From contig NZ_LT827021.1 in assembly GCF_900169505.1 (NCBI RefSeq), positions 1,798,001 to 1,862,000 of the forward strand: a stretch of DNA of 64,000 bases. Direction: 5' to 3'. Made by a program: the position numbers and the translations under genes. Below the pieces are notes generated by a model. That model was given only the letters and a program-made list of their open reading frames with translations. It was not told the origin of the DNA and did not search any database. This stretch comes from Arabiibacter massiliensis. Its GTDB lineage: Bacteria; Actinomycetota; Coriobacteriia; Coriobacteriales; Eggerthellaceae. Each line of letters opens with the position of its first letter. Positions within the stretch are counted from its first letter, which is position 1. Shown in pieces: positions 45,056 to 53,741 of this stretch.

Positions 45056-46447
45056 CTACCCCATGCCCAGCCAGGTGCGCACGATGGGGACGTAGCCGGC
45101 CGCGAACACGGCCACGATGAGCACGGGCAGGGCGAAGCGCACGTAGCCGCGGGCCCAGCGGGGGAAGCGCGCGCCCTCGCCCGAGTCGGCCTCGCGCAGG
45201 AACGCGTCCCAGCCCCAGCCGCGGCGCGTGGTGCAGAACAGCAGGAACACGAGCGCGCCCAGCGGCAGCACGTTATTCGACATGAGGAAGTCCTCGATAG
45301 CCTGGATGTTGCCGATGCCCGGCACCTCCACGCCCGCCCACACGTTGAACCCCAGCACGCACGGCAGCGAGAGCGCCGCCAGCGCCACGCCGTTCACCAG
45401 GCACGACTTATGGCGCGACCAGCCCCACTCGTCCATGCCGAAGCTCATGATGTTCTCGAACACCGCAATGACCGTGGAGAGCGCCGCGAAGCTCATGAAC
45501 AGGAAGAACAGCGTGCCCCACAGCTGGCCGAACGGCATCTGCGAGAACACGCTCGGCAGCGTGATGAACACGAGCCCCGGACCGCTTCCCGGCTCGACGC
45601 CGAACGCGAAGCATGCGGGAAAGATGATGAGGCCCGCCATGATAGCTACGAGCGTGTCGAGCCCGGCGATGCGCAGCGCCTCGCCCGTGAGGCGGTAGCG
45701 CTTGTCGATGTAGCTGCCGAAGATGGACATCGAGCCCACGCCCACCGACACGGTGAAGAACGCCTGGCCCATGGCCGCGAACACGGCGTCGGCGAACGTG
45801 CTCCACCCGCCCGCGAAGAGCTTCCCGAAGTCGGGCATGAGGTAGAACGCGAGCCCCTCGCCCGCCCCCGGCAGCGTGACCGCGCGCACCACGAGCACCC
45901 CGAGCACGGCGAACAGCGCGACCATCATCACCTTCGTGATGCGCTCCACGCCGTTCTTCAGGCCGGCGCGCGTCACGAGCACGCCGATCAGCACCACGGC
46001 CAGCATAAGCGCCGTCATCAGCCACGGGTCGGCAAGCAAGCCGCCGTACACGCCCTCCACGCCGCGCGCATCCAGCCCCTCGAACGTTCCCGCGCCGCTG
46101 AACAGCATGAATGCGATCATCCAGCCGGCCACCGTGGTGTAGAACATCATGAGCAGGTAGTTGCCCGCCAGCGCGATCCACTTGAAGCGGTGCCATTTCG
46201 CGCCCGCCGGCTCCAGCTCGTCGAAGCTGCGCGCGACGCCTTTTTGGCTGGCGCGCCCCACCGAGAGCTCCATCACCAGGATGGGCAGCGCGAACACCGC
46301 CAGGAACAGCAGGTACATGAGCACGAACGCCGCGCCGCCGTACTTGCCCGCGACGTAGGGGAAACGCCACACGTTCCCGAGCCCAATGGCGCACCCGGCA
46401 CTGATCAGGATGAATCCCAGCCGGGATCCGAATTTCTCTCGAGCCAT
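45056..46447 (-). CDS. Sodium:neurotransmitter symporter (NSS/SNF) family transporter
   Basis: 463 residues, about 11 membrane segments. The start MAREKFGSRLGFILISAGCAIGLGNVWRFPYVAGKYGG holds the Na+ site and the NWRFP-like signature (GNVWRFPY). Bacterial relatives import amino acids such as Trp, Tyr or Leu with sodium. FFTVSVGVGSMSIFGSYI (about 233-250) is the unwound TM6 region and SFAALSTVIAVFENIM is TM8. The start at 46447 gives the standard N-terminus; the longer frame has an unlikely leader. Confidence 0.92.
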   Translation of the reverse strand: MAREKFGSRLGFILISAGCAIGLGNVWRFPYVAGKYGGAAFVLMYLLFLAVFALPILVMELSVGRASQKGVARSFDELEPAGAKWHRFKWIALAGNYLLMMFYTTVAGWMIAFMLFSGAGTFEGLDARGVEGVYGGLLADPWLMTALMLAVVLIGVLVTRAGLKNGVERITKVMMVALFAVLGVLVVRAVTLPGAGEGLAFYLMPDFGKLFAGGWSTFADAVFAAMGQAFFTVSVGVGSMSIFGSYIDKRYRLTGEALRIAGLDTLVAIMAGLIIFPACFAFGVEPGSGPGLVFITLPSVFSQMPFGQLWGTLFFLFMSFAALSTVIAVFENIMSFGMDEWGWSRHKSCLVNGVALAALSLPCVLGFNVWAGVEVPGIGNIQAIEDFLMSNNVLPLGALVFLLFCTTRRGWGWDAFLREADSGEGARFPRWARGYVRFALPVLIVAVFAAGYVPIVRTWLGMG

Positions 46448-46579
46448 CGATTGTCCTCGCTTTATATGCAAAGCGCCCGCAGCTTGCCGCCGCAGGCGCG
46501 CATGGTCAAATGCGAGCAGTGTAACGGAAACCGGCCGCCACGCCAACAAGGAGACGGGCAGTGGCGCTCTCCCATCCCG

Positions 46580-46635
46580 ATTGTCGACCGAAACACACGC
46601 TTCAGGGCGCTGTGGCGTGTGTTTCGGCCGACAAT
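46580..46635. terminator. 21-bp hairpin with one mismatch
   Basis: ATTGTCGACCGAAACACACGC-type arm (46580-46600, first bases ATTGTCGACCG) pairs with 46615-46635. It lies between the aminopeptidase end and the transporter start. A terminator for the aminopeptidase gene is likely, or a REP-like element. Confidence 0.6.
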
Positions 46636-46682
46636 GCCCTCCAGCGCGGCCGACCCGGGTGGGCCGGCCGCGCCCGTTCGGC

Positions 46683-48089
46683 TTACGCGTTCCTCAGGAA
46701 CGCCTCGTAGCCTTTGAAGGCCTCGTAGATGTCGGCCTTGCTGGTGACCTCCCACGGCGAATGCATCGACAGCACGGCCACGCCGGAGTCGATGACGTCC
46801 ATGCCGTACTTCGCGGGGATGTAGGCGATGGTCCCGCCGCCGCCCGCGTCGACGCGGCCGAGCTCGGCGGTCTGGAACGACACGCCGGCGTCGTCCATGA
46901 CGCGGCGGATGCGCGCGACGTACTCGGCGGAGGCGTCGTTGCTGCCGCTCTTGCCGCGCGAGCCCGTGTACTTGTTGAACACCAGGCCGCGGCCCAGATA
47001 CGCGCTGTTCTTCGCCTCGAAGACGCTCGCGTAGGCGGGGTCGAAGCCGGCGGACACGTCGGAGGACAGCATGCTCGACGCGGCCAGCGCGCGGCGCAGC
47101 GGCAGCGGGCCGCCCTCGCCGGCCAGCTCCATGATCTCGGCCATCGTGTTCTCGAAGAACTGCGACGCCATGCCCGTGGCACCCACGCTGCCGATCTCCT
47201 CCTTGTCCACGAGCACGCACACCGCCGTCTTCTCCGGCGCGTCGTTGAGCGCCAGCTGCGCCGCGAGCGAGGTGTAGGCGCACACGCGGTCGTCCTGGCC
47301 GTAGCCGATCACCATGCTGCGGTCGAAGCCCAGCTCGCGGGCGCGTCCGGCGGGCACGGCCTCGATCTCGGCCGAGAGGAAGTCCTCCTCGGAGATGCCG
47401 TACTTGTCGGCCAGCAGCTTGAGCGCGAAGGCCTTCACGGGGTCTTTCTCCGCGTCGGCTTCGGCGTCGCCCTCGGCGGTGACCAGCGGACGGTTGCCCA
47501 CGAGGATGTCCAGGTCCTCGCCTTCCACGACCTCGCTCGCCTTCTTGCCCATCTGCTTGTTCGCCAGGTGGATGAGCAGGTCGGTGACGCAGAACACGGG
47601 GTCGCCCTCGTCGTCGCCCACGTTCACCTCCACCACGGTGCCGTCGGTCTTGGCCACCACGCCGTGCAGCGCGAGCGGCAACGTGACCCACTGGTAGGCC
47701 TTGATGCCGCCGTAGTAGTGCGTGTCCAAGTGCGCCAGGCCGTTGGCCTCGGAAAACGGGTTCTGCTTGAGGTCGAGCCGCGGCGAGTCGATGTGCGCGC
47801 CGAGGATGTTCAGCCCCTCCGCGAGCGGCCGCCTCCCGATGTGCGCCAGGATGAGCGCCTTGCCGTGCGCGAGCGCCCACACCTTGTCGCCGGCCGCGAG
47901 CGCGCGTCCGTCGCGCACCGCCTCGTCGAGCGGACGGTAGCCGTGCTCCTCGGCCTGCGCGATGGCCGCCGCGGCGCACTCGCGCTCCGTCTTGTTGTCC
48001 GAGATGAAGTCGATGTACTCGGCGGCCAGCTGCTCGAGCGCCTCGAGGTCGGCCTCGTCGTACTTCCTCCATGCCACGTCGCGTTCCAT
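46683..48089 (-). CDS. M18-family metalloaminopeptidase (aspartyl aminopeptidase-like)
   Basis: 468 residues; removes N-terminal acidic residues from peptides, usually with two Zn2+. GAHIDSPRLDLKQNP (about 95-109) has the first metal His. VDKEEIGSVGATGM (about 285-298) carries the catalytic Glu and the bridging carboxylate. SMHSPWEVTSKADIYEAFKG near the C-terminus supplies the last His. HYYGGIKAYQWVTLPLALHGVV is a family segment. Full length and cytosolic. Confidence 0.93.
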   Translation of the reverse strand: MERDVAWRKYDEADLEALEQLAAEYIDFISDNKTERECAAAAIAQAEEHGYRPLDEAVRDGRALAAGDKVWALAHGKALILAHIGRRPLAEGLNILGAHIDSPRLDLKQNPFSEANGLAHLDTHYYGGIKAYQWVTLPLALHGVVAKTDGTVVEVNVGDDEGDPVFCVTDLLIHLANKQMGKKASEVVEGEDLDILVGNRPLVTAEGDAEADAEKDPVKAFALKLLADKYGISEEDFLSAEIEAVPAGRARELGFDRSMVIGYGQDDRVCAYTSLAAQLALNDAPEKTAVCVLVDKEEIGSVGATGMASQFFENTMAEIMELAGEGGPLPLRRALAASSMLSSDVSAGFDPAYASVFEAKNSAYLGRGLVFNKYTGSRGKSGSNDASAEYVARIRRVMDDAGVSFQTAELGRVDAGGGGTIAYIPAKYGMDVIDSGVAVLSMHSPWEVTSKADIYEAFKGYEAFLRNA

Positions 48090-48296
48090 ATGCGGTCCTT
48101 TCGCTCGCTCTTGTTTGAGCTGAATTGTATCGCGCCTTCACCTCGATGCCAGCTATTCGCTCTCATTTGTCAAAAACCCACGAACGCAGGGCTCGTCCCC
48201 GGGGCTGCAGCACAGGCAGCACGGGCGACCACGCGTCGTTTACCCGGGTCGGATTATGGCGTGTGCCACAGCGGGAGTAGGACTTTACGGACTCTC
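48090..48296. other. Upstream region of the aminopeptidase gene
   Basis: About 205 bases with the aminopeptidase promoter region. No strong -10/-35 pair, hairpin or small gene was recognised. Confidence 0.3.
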
Positions 48297-48535
48297 GGCT
48301 GAATTTTTGCGCCCAATGGACGATTCTGCAGGGCGAAACGCCGCTTTAAGGACGTCTTCGCGAGGGCGCGCAAGGGAAACCCCCAGGTCGAAATGCCACC
48401 TCAGCAGCATCAATCCGTCCATTGCGCGCATTTTTTTCGCAAGAGGCCCCGAAAACGCGCCCGGAGCCCCCTGCGGGGGCGGCTCGTCGTCTGCAAGGGA
48501 GTTGGGGGAGACGAACCGCGCCCGCAGGGGGCTCC
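48297..48535. repeat. C element, copy 1 (structured dispersed repeat)
   Basis: Begins GGCTGAATTTTTGCGC. The outer stem CCAATGGACG (from 48314) pairs with CGTCCATTG (near 48417-48425), which is followed by ATTTTTTT. GGGAAACC and CAGGTCGAAATGCC lie inside. A second large hairpin spans 48463-48535 (left arm starts GGAGCCCCCTGCGGG). Copies 2 and 3 are at 55338 and 62875, same orientation. Single-base indels relative to the other copies break any reading frame, so it appears non-coding. Confidence 0.8.
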
Positions 48536-48539
48536 GGAT

Positions 48540-48570
48540 GTCCCAAATGGGGACAGTCCCCATTTGGGAC
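48540..48570. repeat. Palindrome GTCCCAAATGGGGAC with its complement
   Basis: GTCCCAAATGGGGAC-A-GTCCCCATTTGGGAC, a perfect 15-bp stem. The same sequence is at 63059-63089, also just after a C element. Confidence 0.85.
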
Positions 48571-48583
48571 ACCGAGGGATTTT

Positions 48584-48614
48584 GGCATAAAAGGGGACTG
48601 TCCCCTTTTATGCC
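48584..48614. repeat. Palindrome GGCATAAAAGGGGAC with its complement
   Basis: Same family as 1764-1794. It lies 10 bases from the anchor gene stop and can act as its terminator. Confidence 0.85.
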
Positions 48615-48624
48615 ATTTTCAACG

Positions 48625-49494
48625 CTAGTAGAACATGAAGACGCTGAGGCCCAGGTTGTAGAAGGCGACTCTCAGGCAGACCGCGCCGATCAGGGCGGCG
48701 ATGACGGCGACGGAGCCCCAGAGCTTCCAGTTGGCGGACTTGCGGCCGAGGAGGGCGGCGGCCAGGGGGACGATGCCGCCGACGGCTACCGCGCCGGCCC
48801 AGAGGAGCGGGGCCTGGGCGGCGACCACGCCTGCGGCGTCGGCCATGGCCTTCGTCGGATGCGTCGGGTCGAAGTAGAAGCCCACCTCGGCGAAGGAGCC
48901 GCCGGAGGCCTGGAGGAAGGCGGCGAAAGCCACGGCGGTCACGGCGGCTATGGCGGCACCGATGAGGGCCGGCAGCGCGATCGGTGTCACGTCGTCGCCG
49001 CGCACGGCCATGATGACGGCCATCGTGCACGGTCCGAGGACGCAGGCGTTGCCGAGGACGTAGAGGATCCAGAGCACGCTATCCCACGCCGGACGAGCAG
49101 CCATGGTGTACGAGTGCGCCATCACCGCGACGAGCACCACGCACACCGCGATCGACACGCCGGCCAGCCACTTCGGCACGCTCGCGCCGTCAGGAGACTT
49201 CCGCATCATCACCAGGTACACCACAGCCACGACGGCAAGCGCCACGATGGCTATCAGCTCCTGGGTTATCCCGCTCGTCAAATGCCCGAACCCGTTGAAG
49301 ATCCTCTCCCAGTGCTCCAAGTGGAAGAACACCGCCACGCCGCCCACGGCCAGCAGCACGGCGCTCGCCACCCACGCCGCCATCTGCGACTTCTTGCCGG
49401 CACCCACCAGCGCCATCAAGCTCTGGCTCGCAAAGAGCCCCGCGCTCCACGCCACCAGCGTGGTGAACACAATCAAAGGCCACTGCAATTCCAT
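48625..49494 (-). CDS. NrfD/DmsC-like membrane anchor, module 1
   Basis: 289 residues with eight or so membrane segments. FHLEHWERIFNGFGHLTSGITQELIAI (about 57-83) is the quinol-side segment. It is almost identical to the anchor at 55695-56564 over its whole length, with scattered substitutions. The catalytic partners of the two differ far more. Its ATG overlaps the stop of the Fe-S gene (TGATG). It would pass menaquinol electrons to the Fe-S subunit. Confidence 0.88.
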   Translation of the reverse strand: MELQWPLIVFTTLVAWSAGLFASQSLMALVGAGKKSQMAAWVASAVLLAVGGVAVFFHLEHWERIFNGFGHLTSGITQELIAIVALAVVAVVYLVMMRKSPDGASVPKWLAGVSIAVCVVLVAVMAHSYTMAARPAWDSVLWILYVLGNACVLGPCTMAVIMAVRGDDVTPIALPALIGAAIAAVTAVAFAAFLQASGGSFAEVGFYFDPTHPTKAMADAAGVVAAQAPLLWAGAVAVGGIVPLAAALLGRKSANWKLWGSVAVIAALIGAVCLRVAFYNLGLSVFMFY

Positions 49495-50159
49495 CACTCA
49501 CCGCCTCCCTTCCACTCTCGATCGCGCAGGATGTACATGAGCTCGGGCCCGTTGCCCACGTCGGGCAGGCGATGGATGTCCGCCTCGGTGTAGGGCTCCA
49601 CGTACTCCTTCAGCGTCACGCGCGTCGCCTGCATGTCGTCGTAGCCGCACGACAGCGCGTCGGGATGGGCCGGACCCTCGAACGAGTCCACGCCCTGCTC
49701 CAAGTCGCCGAAGAACCGTGCCCGCGAGCCGCACTGCGCCACGCACTGGGGCAGCTCGCCCTGCGCCACCTTCTGCTCGCAGAGGGTGCACTTCTCCACC
49801 ACGCGCTCCTCCTCGTTGAGGTAGCGCACGTTGTAGGGGCAGCTCATCGCGCAGAATTGGCAGCCGATGCACTTGGACTTGTCGATCTGCACGGTGCCGT
49901 CGGCCATCTTCTGCGAGGCCCCTGTCGGGCACACCTTCACGCACTCGGGGTCGGCGCAGTGCTGGCATTGGATGGGAAGGAAGTACATCTCCACGTCCGG
50001 CCAGTCGCCGCTTCCGCCCGCCTTCGGGTTCGGCCCGATGCGGAGCGTCTTGATCCAGAACGACCCGATGTCCACGCCGTTGACCGCCTTGCACGCAACC
50101 GTGCAGGCCAGGCAGCCAACGCAGCGGTTCAGGTCGGTGATTATCGCGTACTGCGTCAT
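49494..50159 (-). CDS. DmsB-like 4Fe-4S electron-transfer subunit, module 1
   Basis: 221 residues with four complete motifs: CVGCLACTVAC, CQHCADPECVKVC, CIGCQFCAMSC and CTLCEQKVAQGELPQCVAQC. ADIHRLPDVGNGPELMYILRDREW near the end is shared with its paralogue at 56564-57202. It lies 4 bases downstream of the catalytic gene and overlaps the anchor by one base. Confidence 0.91.
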   Translation of the reverse strand: MTQYAIITDLNRCVGCLACTVACKAVNGVDIGSFWIKTLRIGPNPKAGGSGDWPDVEMYFLPIQCQHCADPECVKVCPTGASQKMADGTVQIDKSKCIGCQFCAMSCPYNVRYLNEEERVVEKCTLCEQKVAQGELPQCVAQCGSRARFFGDLEQGVDSFEGPAHPDALSCGYDDMQATRVTLKEYVEPYTEADIHRLPDVGNGPELMYILRDREWKGGGE

Positions 50160-50163
50160 GGCC

Positions 50164-53100
50164 TTACGCCCCCTCTCCCATCCACGCGTCTTCTCCTTGG
50201 ACGCGGGCGCGCAGGCCCGTGCCCATCCATTCCTTCAGCCGCGGGTCGCCCGCGTCGCACACCGCCGGGTTGCCCTGCGGATCGCACGGCACCGGGTTGC
50301 CGAACGGCGAGTTCTCGGGCGTCGCCTTGTACACGAGCACCGGCACCGAGCGCATCGTCGCCGCGCCGCACACCACGTCCTGGCCGCGGGGGTTCATGAC
50401 GCAGTTGATGTTCACCAGCTCGAACCCGTGGCTCGCGGTGTCCATCTCGGGATACCACCACGCGTGGTTCGCGTTCACCACGCCGGGGCTGATGCCGTAA
50501 TACAGGTCGAGCACCTCGCGCACCTTGCCCCACGGGCTCTCGATCCACACCCAGTCGCCCTGCGAAAGGCCCAGGCGCGCCGCGTCGTTGGGGTTCATCT
50601 CCAGGCGCGGGGCCGGCCAGAGCTCGCGGCACCACGGCAGCTGCCGATGCTCGCTGTGGAAGTACACCGGCTGGCGCGCGCCCGTGGTCATGAGGAAGGC
50701 GGCGTCCGGGTGCTCCTGCAGACTGGCCGGGTAGTCCCTGTTGCGCAGCTTGGCCTCGTCGATCTCCCCCGCCTTCGAAGCGTCGAAGTACTCGGGCGTC
50801 GTCACCGGCGAGTCCACCGGCTCGCGGTAGACGGGGAACTTGTCCTCGTCGCCCAGGTACGCCTCGCAGGTGAGCGACCAGATCTCGATCAGGCCCGACG
50901 GAGTCATGAAGCCCGGATGGTCGTCCACGAGGGGGAACAGGTTGAAGCCGCCCTGCTGCCTGCGCCAGCCCATCTCATGGCGGCGGTAGGTGCCCCAGCG
51001 CTCGGGATGCCACTCGCGGCAGTCCATCCAGCCGTTCTTCTGGAAGTGCTCCTTCGCCTGCTCCCAGGTGGGGCCGTCGGGGAACTCGGCCGTCTTCCAT
51101 TGGTCGACGTTGTCCTTGAGCACGCGGCTCTGGTCGGGCCAGCGGTAGTCGGTCTTCTCGCCGAAGTTGAGCAGGGGCGACGGCGTGGCCGTCTCGTCCT
51201 TCGTGTTCCACGGCACGCCCATGGCCTTGTACATCCCGACGTTCCAGTCAGGATCGTAAATGCACTCGCCCGGCGCCTCGACGGCGGCGCATCCGCAGCC
51301 GAAGAAGCCGCCCGCGCCCTGGCTCACGCGCGTCGTGTCCACTTCCAGCCAGTGGTAGCACGGGAAGATGACGTCGGCGTTGCCGTTGTTCGGGCAGAAC
51401 CACAGGTTGATGTCGGTGAAGAAATCGAGCTGCTTGAGCGCCTCCCACGCCACGTCGATATTGGCCATGTTCATGAAGTCGCCCGACTGGCACACGCCCG
51501 CGTGCAGCTGGTAGGGCACGTCGTTGTCGAGGCAGCCGTCCCAGATGGCGTTCGCGTCGGCCCAGCGCGCCCAGTAGCGGTTCAGCGGGAAGCGCTCGGC
51601 GTCCACCTCGCCCGCCTGGCGCTCGAACACGGTGGTCGGGTTCGGCCACACCTGCGAGGCGCGGAACGCGCCGCCCATGCGCTTGGCGATGACGACGGCC
51701 TCCTCGTGCGAGGGCACCTTGTTGCCGTAGCGCTCGGCCAGGGGCGAGTCGTTGTCGATGAGATACTGCACGAAGTCCTGCATCTTCGCGGCCAGGCCCT
51801 CGAGGTCGACGTCGCGGCCCTCCCACGTTTTGGCGGCGTCGCCGTAGGGCGCGCCGGCCTGCATGTTGGAGCGGCCGGGGTTGCCGTCGAACTGGGCTTT
51901 CGAGGAGCCGCGGTTGCCGGCGGGCTCGTCGGCGTTGCCGGTGATGCAGCTCATGATCTGCAGGGCGCGCACGTTCTGGATGGAGTTGCCGTTCTGGTCG
52001 GTGGCCAGCTGGAAGTGGATGCCGCCGTTGCCGTGCAGCGGGTTCACGCGGGTCGTCCAGGCGCGGACGGCCTCCTCGTTCTTCGCCGCGGGCACGCCGG
52101 TGATCTCCTCGGCCCTCGCCATCGTGTACTCGCTCGTCAGGTCGTGGAACGCATCCCACACGCTGCGCGCCGTGCGCACGGAGCCGTCGCGCAGGGTGAC
52201 CTCGACCTCGCCGGGGAACAGCGCGGGCTGCTTGGGCAGGCCCTTGGGATTGCACGCCTCGGAACCCTCGGGGAAGCGGTCGGGCTCGGTGGCCGGATCG
52301 GCGAACGCGGACTGGTCGGGCAGCCACGCGTCGGCCACGAGGAGCTTGTACGGGTGCTCGATCCACGTGCCGGTGGTGGGGATCTTGTGCTCCTCGCCCT
52401 CCCACTTGCCCGCCTCGGCGTCCCAGTAGGTGAGGCGCTCGTTGGCCTCGTCCCACACCATGAAGCGCTGGTGCTTGCCGCCCTCCACGAGGTCGGCCTC
52501 GGTGAGCAGGCGCGTCTTCATCTCGATGCCGCCGTTGCCCTCCACGAGCCAGCCTTCCGTGAGCCACGGCTTGTCCTCGACGAACAAAAACGACGCGTTC
52601 GACCAGCGACGCACCATGGTGTCGTCGTAGGCCTCGTTCTCGATGATCCAGTTGAGCCACGACAGCGCCAGCGCGCCGTCGGTGCCGGGGCGCAGGGGCA
52701 GCCAGATGTCGGCCTCCTTGCCCAGCGGCGTGACGCGCGGGTCGACGATGATGTGCTTCTCGGCGCGGGAGGCCACGTCGGTGACCGTGCGGTTCGTGGA
52801 GTCGTAGTTGGAGTACTCGCAGGCCGTGCCCCACTGCACGTACACGCTCGGCTCGGCCTCCACCTCCATCCACGGCGAGCCCATCTCGTCGGTCATGATG
52901 CCGCCGAAGTGGCGCGGGCCCTTGCACACCTGGTAGGCCAGATGCGCGTTGGGCGTGCCGAACAGCTGCTTCATGCCCTGGTAGGGCCCGAGCGACCACA
53001 CGCGCGACGTGCCGCACATCACGAAGATGGACTGCCCGCCGTACTTGTCCTTCACTTCCTGCAGCTTCTCGCCGCACAGCTCGAACGCCTCGTCCAGCGT

Positions 53101-53472
53101 GATGCGCACCCAGCCCGGATCGTCCTCGCCCTTGGGGTTCGTGCGCTTCACGGGGAAGCGCAGGCGATCGGGATGGTAGAGCGCCTGCATGGACGACTGC
53201 GACTTGCTGCAGCAGTGCCCGCGGCTCTGCGGCGCGGACTCGTCGCCCTCCACCTTGATGACCTTGCCGTCACGCACGGTGACCCACACGCCGCATTCCA
53301 CCTTGCCGCACGCGCGGCAGCACGAGCGGACGCGCTTGACCTCGCCCGCGCTGGCGTCGACGCCCTCGGCGAGCGCCTGCAGGGGCTGGGCGGACGTGAC
53401 GAGCGTCGCGGCGGCGCCGGTGACCGCCATCGTCTTCATGAAGCTGCGGCGCGTGAGCGTAAGCTGAGCCAT
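50164..53472 (-). CDS. Catechol-dehydroxylase-like bis-MGD molybdoenzyme, module 1
   Basis: 1102 residues, exported by Tat (TRRSFMKTM, 7-15). The cluster motif is Cys52, Cys55, Cys60 and Cys88 (CCRACGKVECG and HCCSKSQSS). QVCKGPRHFGG (181-191) gives Cys183 as the likely molybdenum ligand. SEHRQLPWCRELWPAPRLE and AWWYPEMDTASHGFE near the C-terminus match what I know of the Eggerthella dopamine dehydroxylase Dadh. TNPKGEDDPGWVRITLDEAF is another shared segment. Known members replace a catechol hydroxyl group by hydrogen. The substrate of this one cannot be told from sequence. It is longer than most, with extra residues in the middle. Confidence 0.88.
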   Translation of the reverse strand: MAQLTLTRRSFMKTMAVTGAAATLVTSAQPLQALAEGVDASAGEVKRVRSCCRACGKVECGVWVTVRDGKVIKVEGDESAPQSRGHCCSKSQSSMQALYHPDRLRFPVKRTNPKGEDDPGWVRITLDEAFELCGEKLQEVKDKYGGQSIFVMCGTSRVWSLGPYQGMKQLFGTPNAHLAYQVCKGPRHFGGIMTDEMGSPWMEVEAEPSVYVQWGTACEYSNYDSTNRTVTDVASRAEKHIIVDPRVTPLGKEADIWLPLRPGTDGALALSWLNWIIENEAYDDTMVRRWSNASFLFVEDKPWLTEGWLVEGNGGIEMKTRLLTEADLVEGGKHQRFMVWDEANERLTYWDAEAGKWEGEEHKIPTTGTWIEHPYKLLVADAWLPDQSAFADPATEPDRFPEGSEACNPKGLPKQPALFPGEVEVTLRDGSVRTARSVWDAFHDLTSEYTMARAEEITGVPAAKNEEAVRAWTTRVNPLHGNGGIHFQLATDQNGNSIQNVRALQIMSCITGNADEPAGNRGSSKAQFDGNPGRSNMQAGAPYGDAAKTWEGRDVDLEGLAAKMQDFVQYLIDNDSPLAERYGNKVPSHEEAVVIAKRMGGAFRASQVWPNPTTVFERQAGEVDAERFPLNRYWARWADANAIWDGCLDNDVPYQLHAGVCQSGDFMNMANIDVAWEALKQLDFFTDINLWFCPNNGNADVIFPCYHWLEVDTTRVSQGAGGFFGCGCAAVEAPGECIYDPDWNVGMYKAMGVPWNTKDETATPSPLLNFGEKTDYRWPDQSRVLKDNVDQWKTAEFPDGPTWEQAKEHFQKNGWMDCREWHPERWGTYRRHEMGWRRQQGGFNLFPLVDDHPGFMTPSGLIEIWSLTCEAYLGDEDKFPVYREPVDSPVTTPEYFDASKAGEIDEAKLRNRDYPASLQEHPDAAFLMTTGARQPVYFHSEHRQLPWCRELWPAPRLEMNPNDAARLGLSQGDWVWIESPWGKVREVLDLYYGISPGVVNANHAWWYPEMDTASHGFELVNINCVMNPRGQDVVCGAATMRSVPVLVYKATPENSPFGNPVPCDPQGNPAVCDAGDPRLKEWMGTGLRARVQGEDAWMGEGA

Positions 53473-53544
53473 TGATCCCCACCTTCCTTTCTCCTCATCC
53501 GCTTCCGGTGCGAAGCGGTGGGGCCATCCTAGGGGGCGGCGGGG

Positions 53545-53620
53545 TCATAGGCGTCCCAGCACGGCTATGATTTTTGCGGAATTGGGGCTCACGCGGCATC
53601 ATACCGAGGCTATGATTTTT
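53545..53620. promoter_or_regulatory. Repeated CTATGA sites, candidate operator for LuxR regulator no. 4
   Basis: GGCTATGATTTTT occurs at 53563-53575 and 53608-53620, 45 bp apart. An inverted TCATAG is at 53545-53550. They lie in the divergent promoter region. A candidate -10 (TATGAT, 53697-53702) precedes the regulator gene. Confidence 0.55.
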
Positions 53621-53741
53621 CGCGAAACCCCAGGAAACACGCTTCGGCGAGGCGATCGAATGCGCTGCGACGCGACCGCGAGCGCAGGCGATGCAGTATG
53701 ATGGACGACGAAGGGGCTCGCCGGGGAGGGACGGATCCAGC

